Counted from the first letter of the stretch, positions 33,214 to 42,331 are shown. The stretch: 64,000 nucleotides of DNA from Flavilitoribacter sp020436695 (GCA_041392665.1 JAWKLQ010000005.1:186001-250000), one strand, 5' to 3'. The notes: generated by a model from the letters alone, not told the origin. Program-made: numbers and translations.

Positions 33214-34479
33214 ATGCTAATTCAATTTTTGGAATGGTTCAGGGATAATGTTTGGGACTTTCCCGGATCAGGATTAGTCAACTACGTTACCTTTCGGGCC
33301 GGGCTCGCCACTATACTTTCACTGATCATTTCCATGATCTTCGGAGGTAAGATTATCCAATATTTGAAACGATTGCAAGTCGGAGAGACGGTAAGAGACC
33401 TCGGCCTTACCGGGCAGAAAGCCAAGGAAGGCACTCCTACCATGGGTGGTGTCATCATCATTATGGCCATACTGATCCCCTGTCTGCTGGTGTGTGATCT
33501 GAGCAACGTATACGTGCTGCTGATGATCATTTCTACTATCTGGATGGGTATCATCGGTTTCATTGATGATTACATCAAGGTATTCCGAAAGGACAAAGAA
33601 GGCCTGAAAGGCAGCTTCAAGATCCTTGGTCAGGTGGGCCTGGGGCTGATCATTGCCCTGACGATGATGTTCAGCGATCAGGTGGTCGTCCGCACGGATG
33701 TAGCCACAGCACAGGAGATGCATTTTGAGGAACAACGGGTCAGCGAGATCACCCAGGTGGCAAAAGCAAACGGTAAGCTGGAGGCTAAGGCCGATTACAA
33801 GGCGCTCATCACCAATGTACCTTTTACCAAAGGCAATCGCCTGGATTATCGCAGCCTGATACCGCTGCCCCGGGAGAAAGCCGGCAACTGGGTATGGCTG
33901 TTGTTCATCCCCCTGATCATTGTGATTGTCTCGGCGGTGAGCAACGGTGCTAATCTGACTGACGGACTGGACGGGCTGGCTACCGGCGTATCTGGCATTG
34001 TCGGGCTTACGCTGGCCGTATTTGCCTACGTATCCAGTAACGCCATTGCTGCTGATTATCTGGGTATTATCCAACTACCGGGCACGCAGGAACTGACGAT
34101 CTTTGCTGCCTGCTTTCTGGGAGCGAGCCTGGGATTTCTCTGGTACAACTCCTATCCGGCCACGGTTTTTATGGGAGATACCGGTAGCCTGACCATCGGT
34201 GGTATTATTGCTGCTATGGCCATTCTGTTGCGAAAGGAATTGCTGATCCCTTTCATCTGTGTCATTTTTCTGGCGGAGAATATCTCGGTGATGATGCAGG
34301 TCGGGTACTTTAAATATACACGCAGAAAGTACGGTGAAGGGCGGCGCCTGTTTTTGATGGCACCTTTACACCATCATTATCAGAAAAAGGGGATATCGGA
34401 AGTCAAGATCGTGACCCGTTTCTGGATTGTGAGTATACTATTTGCCGTGTTTACCATTTTGACCTTGAAAATCAGATAA
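33214..34479 (+). CDS. mraY: phospho-N-acetylmuramoyl-pentapeptide-transferase
   Basis: A polytopic membrane enzyme that links UDP-MurNAc-pentapeptide to undecaprenyl phosphate, giving lipid I. Signatures present: GTPTMGGVIII, FIDDYIKVFRKDKEGLKG (Mg-binding DDY), NLTDGLDGLA, GDTGSLTIGG and the cytosolic HHHYQKKG loop. The 421 residues exceed the ~360 of E. coli because of an insertion at about 155-220 between membrane segments, a common trait of Bacteroidota MraY. The stop codon is immediately followed by the murD ATG. Confidence 0.96.
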   Translation: MLIQFLEWFRDNVWDFPGSGLVNYVTFRAGLATILSLIISMIFGGKIIQYLKRLQVGETVRDLGLTGQKAKEGTPTMGGVIIIMAILIPCLLVCDLSNVYVLLMIISTIWMGIIGFIDDYIKVFRKDKEGLKGSFKILGQVGLGLIIALTMMFSDQVVVRTDVATAQEMHFEEQRVSEITQVAKANGKLEAKADYKALITNVPFTKGNRLDYRSLIPLPREKAGNWVWLLFIPLIIVIVSAVSNGANLTDGLDGLATGVSGIVGLTLAVFAYVSSNAIAADYLGIIQLPGTQELTIFAACFLGASLGFLWYNSYPATVFMGDTGSLTIGGIIAAMAILLRKELLIPFICVIFLAENISVMMQVGYFKYTRRKYGEGRRLFLMAPLHHHYQKKGISEVKIVTRFWIVSILFAVFTILTLKIR

Positions 34480-35784
34480 ATGCGAGTAGTAGTTCTCGGT
34501 GCGGGCGAAAGTGGGGTAGGAGCGGCCATACTCGCCCGGCAGCAGCAATACGAAGTTTTTGTTTCCGATCGTGGAAATATACAAGATCAATATAAGGCCG
34601 AACTGACGGCCCGAGGCATTCCATACGAGGAAGGCCGGCACACGGAATCATTGATATTGAATGCCGATGAAGTGGTCAAAAGCCCAGGGATACCCGATAA
34701 GGTAGAACTGGTACAAAAACTATTGCAGCAAGGCATCCCTGTGATCTCGGAAATTGAATTTGCGGCACGGTTCTCCCAGGGGAAACTCATTGGGATCACC
34801 GGTAGTAACGGCAAGACGACTACCAGTACGCTTAGTTGGCATATTCTGCATACGGCCGGGCTGAATGTAACCCTGGCGGGCAATGTCGGCCGGAGTTTTG
34901 CCTGGCAAACGGCGGAGGATGATACCGAATATTACGTACTGGAACTGAGTAGTTTCCAACTGGACGGCATCCGGCAGTTTCGGCCTATAGTGGCCATGCT
35001 GCTGAATATCACTCCGGACCATCTGGATCGCTATGATTATAAGATGGAAAACTACATCCGGTCAAAATTCAGGATCGGTATGAATCAACAGGCGTCGGAT
35101 CACTTCCTTTATAATGGAGATGATCTGAACATCGTCCACCATCTGGATGAGATCGATAATCCGGCGCAGAAGATCAATATCAATAGCGGGCGTATCAATG
35201 GAACGCTGCTGGAACTTGACAATAGGCAATACGATCTGGCCTCAACGGCCTTGCGCGGACGGCATAATGCCATGAATGCCCTGTTTGCTATTCAACTGGC
35301 ACATTTGCTGGATATCCGGCCGGATGTTATTCAACAGGCTCTGGAATCCTTTCAGCCGGTTGAACATCGTCTGGAAAGAGTGGCCGTGGTCAATGGTGTG
35401 GAATACATCAACGACAGCAAAGCCACAAATGTGGATGCCGTGTTTTACGCTCTGGAAGCCATGACTCAACCGGTGGTCTGGGTGGTCGGCGGACAGGATA
35501 AAGGCAATGATTACGGCCCGTTACAGTCGCTGGTGCAAGACAAAGTAAAAGCCATCGTCTGTATGGGAGTAGATAATGTCAAGATCATTGAAGCCTTCAG
35601 GCATCTGCACCTGCCGATGGTAGAGACCGGATCGGCACAGGAGGCAGTGGAACGATCTGCCGCACTGAGCGCACCAGGAGATATCGTTTTGTTGTCTCCG
35701 GCATGTGCAAGTTTTGATCTGTTTAAGAATTATCTGGACCGTGGACGGCAGTTTAAGGATGCCGTGCTGGCCTTGCAGGGATGA
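34480..35784 (+). CDS. murD: UDP-N-acetylmuramoylalanine--D-glutamate ligase
   Basis: Adds D-Glu to UDP-MurNAc-L-Ala. 434 residues, with N-terminal GAGESGVGAA, ATP motif GITGSNGKTTT (about 105-115), the Mur central motif NITPDHLDRYDYKMENY and the C-terminal LLSPACASFDLFKNY typical of MurD. It starts directly at the mraY stop, so translation is probably coupled. It is followed by the largest gap of the cluster (297 bp), filled with repeats. Confidence 0.95.
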   Translation: MRVVVLGAGESGVGAAILARQQQYEVFVSDRGNIQDQYKAELTARGIPYEEGRHTESLILNADEVVKSPGIPDKVELVQKLLQQGIPVISEIEFAARFSQGKLIGITGSNGKTTTSTLSWHILHTAGLNVTLAGNVGRSFAWQTAEDDTEYYVLELSSFQLDGIRQFRPIVAMLLNITPDHLDRYDYKMENYIRSKFRIGMNQQASDHFLYNGDDLNIVHHLDEIDNPAQKININSGRINGTLLELDNRQYDLASTALRGRHNAMNALFAIQLAHLLDIRPDVIQQALESFQPVEHRLERVAVVNGVEYINDSKATNVDAVFYALEAMTQPVVWVVGGQDKGNDYGPLQSLVQDKVKAIVCMGVDNVKIIEAFRHLHLPMVETGSAQEAVERSAALSAPGDIVLLSPACASFDLFKNYLDRGRQFKDAVLALQG

Positions 35785-36073
35785 GGAATGAGGAGTGAGG
35801 CCCCCTCTGCCTTCGGCATCTCCCCCTCAGGGGAGAACAAGTTAAGAGAAAGGATAGGGCTGATGATTATGATTGTCTTCTAAGGTGTGTAAAGGAAAAT
35901 TAAGGTTTGATTCTACCTTTTTGGGGAAAGGTAGTTACGAGGAGTGAGGAATGAGAAGAAGTTGAAATTTGTTCCCTTTAACTGACAACTGACAACTGAC
36001 AACTGACAACTGACAACTGACAACTGACAACTGACAACTGACAACTGACAACTGACAACTGACAACTGACAAC
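35778..36073. repeat. composite repeat region before ftsW, with (TGACAAC)13
   Basis: Starting at the murD stop are the heptads GGGATGA GGAATGA GGAGTGA. Then come CCCTCTGCCTTCGGCATCTC and CCCCTCAGGGG palindromes (about 35803-35838) and the hairpin CTACCTTT/AAAGGTAG (35913-35934). Next are GGAGTGAGGAATGAG (35941-35955), the 25-bp segment shared exactly with 16536-16560, and thirteen exact TGACAAC heptads (35983-36073). The array ends 8 bp before the ftsW ATG. Confidence 0.93.
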
Positions 36074-36081
36074 TAGAGAAA

Positions 36082-37224
36082 ATGAGCAATATCGCAGCCA
36101 GAATATATGCAGATTTGAAGGGCGACAAGGCCATTTGGGCCGTGATGGTGCTGCTCGGCATCTTCTCGATCCTGGCCGTGTACAGTGCGAGTGCTACCTG
36201 GCTGTTGGCTTATAAGCGGGATGGCAACACAGAATTTTACCTGTTCAAACACGCCGGCATACTGGCCGTCGGATTCCTGTTGGCTTATCTGGGACATTTG
36301 TTGCACTACATGAAGTACAACAAATGGTCACCGGTCCTGCTGGTAATATCGGTCCCACTGCTGGTGTTGACCATATTTTACGGGGTAGAGATCAATGATG
36401 CGAGGCGCTGGATAAGTATTCCTTATACTGGACTAACCTTTCAGCCTTCGGATCTGGCCAAACTGGCGCTCATACTTTACGTAGCACGTTCTTTGACTTC
36501 CAAGCAGGAGTACATTAAAGATTTTAATAGTGCTTTTCTGCCGATCATCATGCCGGTATTGATCATCTGTAGTTTGATCGCACCTGCCGACTTGTCGACT
36601 GCGATATTGTTATTTGTCACCTGCCTCTTTATGATGTTTGTGGGAAGGGTATCGCTGCAGTATATCGGATTGTTGCTCTTTCTGGGCGTAGTAGCTTTTG
36701 CATTGCTGTATGCCTTGGGAGATATCTATCCGGATTTCGTGCGATCTGCTACCTGGGTACGCCGTTTGCGCGATTTTGTAGAAAATCCCAATGACGTTCA
36801 TCAACAGGTCATCCAGGCAAAAATGGCCATTGCCAACGGGGAATGGTTTGGGTTAGGCCCCGGCAACAGTATTCAGCGAAATTTCCTGTATGCCTCGCAT
36901 TCGGATTTCATCTATGCCATTATCGTAGAGGAATACGGGATCATCGGTGGTGCTTTTCTGATCTTTCTGTATGTTTTTCTGCTTTTCCGGGTAACCCGGA
37001 TGGTGACGAAAAGTCCGAAAGCTTTTGGGGCAATGGTAGCTATGGGATTGAGTATGCTGCTGGTGATACAGGCTTTTGTAAATATTGCCGTGGCGGTCAA
37101 TCTGGTGCCGGTAACGGGTCTGACGCTACCTATGATCAGTCAGGGGGGAACCTCCATTGTGTTCACCTGTATTTCCTTCGGGATCATACTGAGTGTGAGC
37201 AAATATATTGACGCGAGTAGCTGA
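36082..37224 (+). CDS. ftsW: FtsW/SEDS-family septal glycosyltransferase
   Basis: A 380-residue polytopic SEDS protein (about ten membrane segments) that polymerises lipid II at the septum together with the class B PBP encoded upstream. Conserved elements: DARRWISIPYTGLTFQPSDLAKLALILY, WFGLGPGNSIQRNFLYASHSDFIYAIIVEEYGIIGG (each quoted in part) and the C-terminal GLTLPMISQGGTS. The start ATG 36082 follows the TGACAAC array, which therefore forms most of the leader. Confidence 0.95.
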   Translation: MSNIAARIYADLKGDKAIWAVMVLLGIFSILAVYSASATWLLAYKRDGNTEFYLFKHAGILAVGFLLAYLGHLLHYMKYNKWSPVLLVISVPLLVLTIFYGVEINDARRWISIPYTGLTFQPSDLAKLALILYVARSLTSKQEYIKDFNSAFLPIIMPVLIICSLIAPADLSTAILLFVTCLFMMFVGRVSLQYIGLLLFLGVVAFALLYALGDIYPDFVRSATWVRRLRDFVENPNDVHQQVIQAKMAIANGEWFGLGPGNSIQRNFLYASHSDFIYAIIVEEYGIIGGAFLIFLYVFLLFRVTRMVTKSPKAFGAMVAMGLSMLLVIQAFVNIAVAVNLVPVTGLTLPMISQGGTSIVFTCISFGIILSVSKYIDASS

Positions 37225-37228
37225 TGAA

Positions 37229-37297
37229 AGGGTGAGGAGGTGAGACTGTGAGAAGGTGAGTCACTCACTATATCACAACATCACCATATCACAATAT
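37229..37297. repeat. inverted repeat hairpin before murG (GGTGAG family)
   Basis: The left arm (37229-37262) is built of GGTGAGG AGGTGAG ACTGTGA GAAGGTGA. The right arm (37261-37297) is the complement, TCACTCAC TATATCAC AACATCAC CATATCAC, with a period of 8. It ends 8 bp before the murG ATG. Confidence 0.78.
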
Positions 37298-37304
37298 TTA
37301 ACTG

Positions 37305-38405
37305 ATGAAAACAAAGATCATAATCAGTGGCGGCGGAACGGGAGGACATGTATTTCCGGCCATTGCCATTGCAGATGCGATAAGAGAAAAAGAACCTGAG
37401 GCAGACATCCTCTTTGTAGGTGCCGAAGGAAAAATAGAGATGGAAAAAGTTCCTGAAGCGGGTTATCCCATCAAAGGATTGTGGATAAGTGGTTTCCATC
37501 GGCAATTGACATTGCGGAATTTACTGTTCCCATTCAAACTGGTGGCCAGTTTGGTAAAGGCCTGGGGCATTTTACGACAGTTCCGGCCGGATGTAGTAGT
37601 GGGGGTTGGTGGTTTTGCCAGCGGCCCGGTGCTGGAAGTGGCCAATCGAACGGGATTTGCCACTCTGATCCAGGAACAGAACTCTTACGCCGGAGCGACC
37701 AACCGTCTGCTCGGCAATAAGGTCAGCCGGATCTGTGTGGCCTACGAGCATATGGAGCGCTACTTCCCGGCAGAAAAACTGGTGCTGACCGGCAATCCGG
37801 TTCGCAAAGACCTGTTGATGACCCAGCCGACCAAAGAGCAAGGCGCGGCCCATTTCGGATTTAACCCGGAGCGCCCTATTCTTTTTGTTTTCGGTGGCAG
37901 CCTGGGGGCCCAGTCCATTAATGAGGCAATGGCCGCCAATGCGGAATTGCTGGCGGCTCATCCCGAGGTACAGGTGTTGTGGCAAATGGGTAAGCTCTAT
38001 GTGGAGCGGTTTGGCGACTGTGATACCGCCCGCCTGCCCAATGTAAAAGCACAGGCCTTTGTCGACAATATGAACATGGCCTATGCTATGGCCGATCTGG
38101 CTATTTGTCGGGCCGGTGCCATGACGATCACGGAATTGGCTCAGGTGGGACAGCCGGCGATCCTGATACCTTCTCCCAATGTGGCGGAAGATCATCAGAC
38201 TAAAAATGCGGAAGCATTGGTGGCAAAAGACGCTGCCATTCTGCTGCCTAATGACAGGGCGGAAGAGCGAATTATCCGGGAGGCGCTGGATGCACTTGCT
38301 CTACCGGAACGCCTGCCGGAGTTGAGCGATAACATTAAGAAAATGGCCCGGCCGGATGCGGCTGCCAGAATTGCGGATGAAGTATTGAGCCTGATTAAAA
38401 AGTGA
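37305..38405 (+). CDS. murG: UDP-N-acetylglucosamine--N-acetylmuramyl-(pentapeptide) pyrophosphoryl-undecaprenol N-acetylglucosamine transferase
   Basis: Converts lipid I to lipid II at the inner face of the membrane. 366 residues with the G-loop SGGGTGGHVFPAIAIA at the N-terminus, GVGGFASGPVL, IQEQNSYAGATNRLL, GGSLGAQSIN and the UDP-GlcNAc site GAMTITELAQVGQPAILIP. This is a GT28/GT-B enzyme of normal length. It lies between ftsW and murC. The heptad hairpin directly upstream may shape its translation. Confidence 0.96.
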   Translation: MKTKIIISGGGTGGHVFPAIAIADAIREKEPEADILFVGAEGKIEMEKVPEAGYPIKGLWISGFHRQLTLRNLLFPFKLVASLVKAWGILRQFRPDVVVGVGGFASGPVLEVANRTGFATLIQEQNSYAGATNRLLGNKVSRICVAYEHMERYFPAEKLVLTGNPVRKDLLMTQPTKEQGAAHFGFNPERPILFVFGGSLGAQSINEAMAANAELLAAHPEVQVLWQMGKLYVERFGDCDTARLPNVKAQAFVDNMNMAYAMADLAICRAGAMTITELAQVGQPAILIPSPNVAEDHQTKNAEALVAKDAAILLPNDRAEERIIREALDALALPERLPELSDNIKKMARPDAAARIADEVLSLIKK

Positions 38406-38450
38406 ATGTGCTGCGCCCGGTGTAGCCGGATGTCAGAATCGAATTAATCT

Positions 38451-39833
38451 TTGAGATTGGAAGCTAAAGCATTAAATGATATAAAAACCGCCTACTTCGT
38501 AGGCATCGGCGGGATCGGCATGAGCGCCATTGCCCGCTATTTCCACGGTCGCGGCGTAGCCGTTTACGGATACGATAAAACTGCGACAACCCTGACCAGA
38601 AAGCTGGAACAGGAAGGAATGACCATCCATTATACGGAAGATGTATCTGCCATTCCGGAAGGTGTCGATCTGGTGGTTTATACCCCGGCGGTACCTGCCG
38701 AACACGCAGGGTTACAGTATTTCCGGGCCAATGGATTTCCTTTGAAAAAACGAGCGGAAGTGCTTGGGATCATCAGCCGGGGCATGCGCACTATTGCGGT
38801 GGCCGGTACGCATGGCAAAACGACCACATCCACCATGGTAGCTTATCTGCTGCGCAGTGGAGGGGTGGATTGCACGGCCTTTCTGGGAGGGATCGCCGGT
38901 AATTTCGATTCCAACTACGTATTGGGGCAAAGCGATTGGGTCGTAGTGGAAGCCGATGAATACGACCGGTCTTTTCTGCACCTGTCGCCCGATCTGGCAG
39001 TGATCACTTCGATGGACCCCGATCATCTGGACATATATGGTGATCCACAGACCATGCTGGAGACGGGTTTCCTGGCCTTTGCCCGACGTCTGAAAGCAGG
39101 AGGACGGCTGCTGGTGCAGGAAAAATTGCAGGCGCATTTTACGGCGTTTGACCGTACGGCCACCTATGGCCTGAACGCCGGGGAGTATCGGAGCGAGAAC
39201 CTGAGAGTGGAGGATGGCTTTTTTACTTTCGATTATCGCAGTCCGAAAGTGGAAATGACGGGTCTTCAGCTGGCCCTGCCCGGAGCCCATAATGTAGAGA
39301 ATGCCACTGCTGCCATCACCTTTGCCCTGGAATTGGGGGTGAAGGAAGCGGATATTCGGAAAGCACTCCGGGAATTCAAGGGCGTTAAGCGCCGCTTTGA
39401 CACCATCTACCGGGATGAAGAGCGGGTATACATTGATGATTACGCGCATCACCCTTCGGAATTGCGGGCCGCTATCGGTGCTGCCAGGATGTTGTTTCCG
39501 GACCGGCAGATTACCGGTGTTTTTCAGCCGCATCTGTATTCGCGTACGCAGGATTTTGCGGATGGATTCGCCGAATCGCTCGACCTGCTCGATGAAGTTA
39601 TCCTGCTGGATATTTATCCGGCGCGGGAAAAACCGATACCAGGGGTAGATGCTGAACTGATCCTGGGAAAAATGAAGAATACCAATAAGCAATTGACGCA
39701 AAAGAGCGAATTGCTGGACGTGATAAAACAAAAGCAACCGGAAGTATTACTGACATTAGGCGCGGGAGATATTGATACGCTGATCGAACCGATTGCAAAT
39801 TGGCTAAAAAGCGGAGGATCAGCCAACGCTTAA
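38451..39833 (+). CDS. murC: UDP-N-acetylmuramate--L-alanine ligase
   Basis: Adds L-Ala to UDP-MurNAc, the first peptide step. 460 residues, with FVGIGGIGMSAIARYF near the start, ATP motif VAGTHGKTTTSTM (about 119-131), EADEYDRSF and the DHLD-type metal motif, then DDYAHHPSE in the C-terminal domain. No ATG fits; TTG 38451 (or TTG 38457) is the likely start. It lies 45 bp after murG. The gap carries no clear heptad hairpin. Confidence 0.94.
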   Translation: MRLEAKALNDIKTAYFVGIGGIGMSAIARYFHGRGVAVYGYDKTATTLTRKLEQEGMTIHYTEDVSAIPEGVDLVVYTPAVPAEHAGLQYFRANGFPLKKRAEVLGIISRGMRTIAVAGTHGKTTTSTMVAYLLRSGGVDCTAFLGGIAGNFDSNYVLGQSDWVVVEADEYDRSFLHLSPDLAVITSMDPDHLDIYGDPQTMLETGFLAFARRLKAGGRLLVQEKLQAHFTAFDRTATYGLNAGEYRSENLRVEDGFFTFDYRSPKVEMTGLQLALPGAHNVENATAAITFALELGVKEADIRKALREFKGVKRRFDTIYRDEERVYIDDYAHHPSELRAAIGAARMLFPDRQITGVFQPHLYSRTQDFADGFAESLDLLDEVILLDIYPAREKPIPGVDAELILGKMKNTNKQLTQKSELLDVIKQKQPEVLLTLGAGDIDTLIEPIANWLKSGGSANA

Positions 39834-39913
39834 TGCAGAGTACTACCAACGTTTGACGATTCACGGATCTAAATGAACCAACTTAATTTCTATTGATCTA
39901 AACATCTAAAAAG

Positions 39914-40693
39914 ATGATGCAGCAGAAACATATCCGTCAGTTGAAGACCCTCGGCTATCTGGCCGCCGGGCTGCTGGGGATCCTGTTGATCATTTCGGCG
40001 GTGGAGCGCAAAGGCGAAAACCGCGTGGTGGATGTGGTTGTGGACATTGAGCCCTTGCCCGATAGCAGCCTACTGATCAAACGGGAGGATGTTCTCCTGG
40101 CTATTGACCGAAGCTTCGGTTATCCATTGAATGCTCTGCCGGTCAGAGAAGTGAATATGGAACGGCTGGAACGGATATTGGAGGAAGATCCTTTTGTATT
40201 GGATGCCGAGACCTATATCAATGCCAAGAGCAAGATCTTTATACACATTGAGCAGCGGGAACCAATATTGCGGGTGATCGATAACAACGGGTTAAATTAT
40301 TTTCTGGATCGTACCGGAGTGAGAATGAAACCCAGCCAGCATGCTTCACCGCATGTGATCGTCCTAACCGGCAATATTCCGCCCTATTCGGATGACTTTC
40401 TCGAACCCGATAAGGATCACCTGCTAAAGGACCTGTTTGAATTGACGGAATTGATCCGGAAGGATGAATTGCTAAATCCTATGATCGAACAGATCCACGT
40501 GACGAACCGGAATGAAGTGACTTTGGTGCCGAAGATCGGACAACAGAAGATCTTTTTCGGACGTATCCGGGAGTCGGAAGAAAAACTGGAACGCCTGAAG
40601 ATCTTTTACCGGGAAGCAGCACCGTATGAGGGATGGCGGAAATACCGTTCACTGGATCTGCGCTACGAAGGTCAGGTGGTGGCAAAACGGTAG
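39914..40693 (+). CDS. ftsQ: cell division protein FtsQ
   Basis: A 259-residue bitopic protein: short basic N-terminus, a membrane segment at about 13-29 (LGYLAAGLLGILLIISAVE), then a periplasmic POTRA-like part (about 45-115) and a beta domain. Position between murC and ftsA and the topology identify FtsQ; sequence similarity is modest, as usual. It would link early and late divisome proteins. Tandem start codons ATGATG at 39914. The preceding 80 bp shows only a weak repeat of GATCTAAA words. Confidence 0.87.
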   Translation: MMQQKHIRQLKTLGYLAAGLLGILLIISAVERKGENRVVDVVVDIEPLPDSSLLIKREDVLLAIDRSFGYPLNALPVREVNMERLERILEEDPFVLDAETYINAKSKIFIHIEQREPILRVIDNNGLNYFLDRTGVRMKPSQHASPHVIVLTGNIPPYSDDFLEPDKDHLLKDLFELTELIRKDELLNPMIEQIHVTNRNEVTLVPKIGQQKIFFGRIRESEEKLERLKIFYREAAPYEGWRKYRSLDLRYEGQVVAKR

Positions 40694-40845
40694 ATGTGGC
40701 CATATGTAGAAGTGTTGTAAGAATAGCCTACGCCTGCAAAGACATCGAAGAAATGACTTTTTGTTTAAAAAAGTTAAATTTTTTAAAATATTAAACATTA
40801 AATTGTATTTTACAGCATCTAAACTCCCATGTGAGGAAGCTTGCT

Positions 40846-40924
40846 AGGAATGAGAAATGAGGAGTGAGGAATGAGAAACTACCAAATGGATTTACTCACT
40901 CTTCATTTTTCACTCCTCACTCCT
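40846..40924. repeat. heptad inverted repeat before ftsA (GGAATGA family)
   Basis: The left arm (40846-40880) is AGGAATG AGAAATG AGGAGTG AGGAATG AGAAACT. The right arm (40893-40924) is ACTCACT CTTCATT TTTCACT CCTCACT CCT. The arms pair imperfectly over a 12-nt loop. The right arm ends 16 bp before the ftsA ATG. The left word equals the GGAGTGAGGAATGAG word near 16502, 35778 and 35941. Confidence 0.87.
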
Positions 40925-40940
40925 AAAAAACCGACGAACT

Positions 40941-42260
40941 ATGGAATCAAAATCTTTAAACTCTGATCTTGTCGTTGCCTTGGATATAGGAACAACGAAG
41001 GTATGCGCCGTAGCCGGTAAGCGCAATAAGCACGGAAAGCTCGAAATTGTCGGTTTCGGTAAAGTGGATAGTGAGGGGGTGCTACGCGGAGTAGTATCTA
41101 ATATTGAGAAAACCGTTAAGGCAATTGCAGACGCCGTTAATCTGGCTAAGCGCAAAGCAGGCACCGATTTCAATCAGGTGCATGTGGGGATTGCCGGCCA
41201 GCACATTAAAAGCCTGCAACACCGGGGTATTCTTACCCGCGATAATGATATAACGGAGATCTCCGAACGCGATATCAATCGCCTGATGAGTGATATGCAC
41301 AAGCTGGTATTGCCTCCGGGCGATAAGATCCTGCACGTCATTCCCCAGGAATATACCGTAGATAACGAGCAGGGGATCACCGATCCGATCGGTATGTCCG
41401 GCGTGCGACTGGAAGCGAACTTCCATATCATCACCGGGCAGATCACTGCTTCCAATAATATTCACCGTTGTGTGGAACGCACCGGTCTGCGGGTGGCTAA
41501 TATGACCCTGGAACCGATCGCTTCTGCGGCTGCGGTACTGAGCGAGGAAGAAAAAGAGGCTGGTGTAGCTTTGGTTGACATCGGCGGTGGTACTACGGAT
41601 ATCACCATCTTCTATGACGGCATCATCCGGCATACGGCAGTAGTTCCCTTCGGTGGCAATGTGATCACCAAAGATATCAAGGAAGGTTGCCATGTGATGA
41701 CGCAGCAGGCCGAAAAACTGAAAGTAAAATTCGGCTCTGCGCTGGCCGAGGAAGTGTATGACAACCGTATCATCACCATTCCCGGTCTGAAAGGCAGAGA
41801 GCCGAGAGAGATCAGTGAAAAGAACCTGGCGCGCATCATTCAGGCGCGGGCGGAAGAGATCCTGGATTATGTAGTTTGGGAGATCAAACGCTCCGGATAT
41901 TCCGATAAGCTCATCGGCGGCATCGTCCTCACCGGAGGGGGAGCACTGCTGAACCACATCGATAAACTCACCGAATACCACACGGGCATGAGCACCCGTA
42001 TCGGTATCCCGGTAGAGCACCTGGCGCACGGCTACCACGAACAGCTGAGCAGCCCCATTTACGCCACGGCGGTGGGCCTGCTGATGAAAGGCATTGAAGA
42101 TGTGGAAGCCGGCAGGATACAGGCCGAAGAGCCGGAAGCTGAAGTGAAGAAAGAGGAAAAAGAAGCGGTTGCTGTGGAAGCAGACAGCAATAAGTGGTAC
42201 GAGCAATTGTTCCGCAAGACCAAAGAGTGGTTTGAGGCGGAACCGGATGCTGAATTTTAA
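40941..42260 (+). CDS. ftsA: cell division protein FtsA
   Basis: An actin-fold ATPase that tethers FtsZ filaments to the membrane. 439 residues with ALDIGTTKVCAVAG (phosphate 1), GIAGQHIKSLQ in the 1C domain, VDIGGGTTDITIF (phosphate 2), and the adenosine motif VLTGGGALLNHI. The C-terminus has an acidic linker (AEEPEAEVKKEEKEA) before the short amphipathic end KWYEQLFRKTKEWFE that would bind the membrane. Confidence 0.96.
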   Translation: MESKSLNSDLVVALDIGTTKVCAVAGKRNKHGKLEIVGFGKVDSEGVLRGVVSNIEKTVKAIADAVNLAKRKAGTDFNQVHVGIAGQHIKSLQHRGILTRDNDITEISERDINRLMSDMHKLVLPPGDKILHVIPQEYTVDNEQGITDPIGMSGVRLEANFHIITGQITASNNIHRCVERTGLRVANMTLEPIASAAAVLSEEEKEAGVALVDIGGGTTDITIFYDGIIRHTAVVPFGGNVITKDIKEGCHVMTQQAEKLKVKFGSALAEEVYDNRIITIPGLKGREPREISEKNLARIIQARAEEILDYVVWEIKRSGYSDKLIGGIVLTGGGALLNHIDKLTEYHTGMSTRIGIPVEHLAHGYHEQLSSPIYATAVGLLMKGIEDVEAGRIQAEEPEAEVKKEEKEAVAVEADSNKWYEQLFRKTKEWFEAEPDAEF

Positions 42261-42276
42261 TTTTCCGGTTTTGGGT

Positions 42277-42331
42277 TTTAGGTCCTCGGTTCTCGGCCGG
42301 GCACCAAGGACCTAATACCAAGAACCTAAAA
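42277..42331. repeat. inverted repeat hairpin between ftsA and ftsZ (TTAGGTCC family)
   Basis: The left arm TTTTAGGTCCTCGGTTCTCGG (split; 42277-42297) faces the right arm ACCAAGGACCTAATACC...AAGAACCTAAAA (42303-42331). The pairing is imperfect with a 5-nt loop. The words have a period of about 7-8 bp. It lies about 115 bp before the preferred ftsZ start. Confidence 0.72.

Noticed and set aside
35983..36073. CRISPR-like tandem repeat
   Set aside because: The unit is 7 bp with no spacers, and no cas genes are present, so it is a simple tandem array.
35913..36161. 82-codon minus-strand frame with VVSCQLS repeats
   Set aside because: Same cause as above: the ftsW-leader array read on the stop-free strand.
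39835..39913. heptad hairpin before ftsQ like those at neighbouring gaps
   Set aside because: GATCTAAA words recur but no clear complementary arm was found, so it was not counted as a member of the class.
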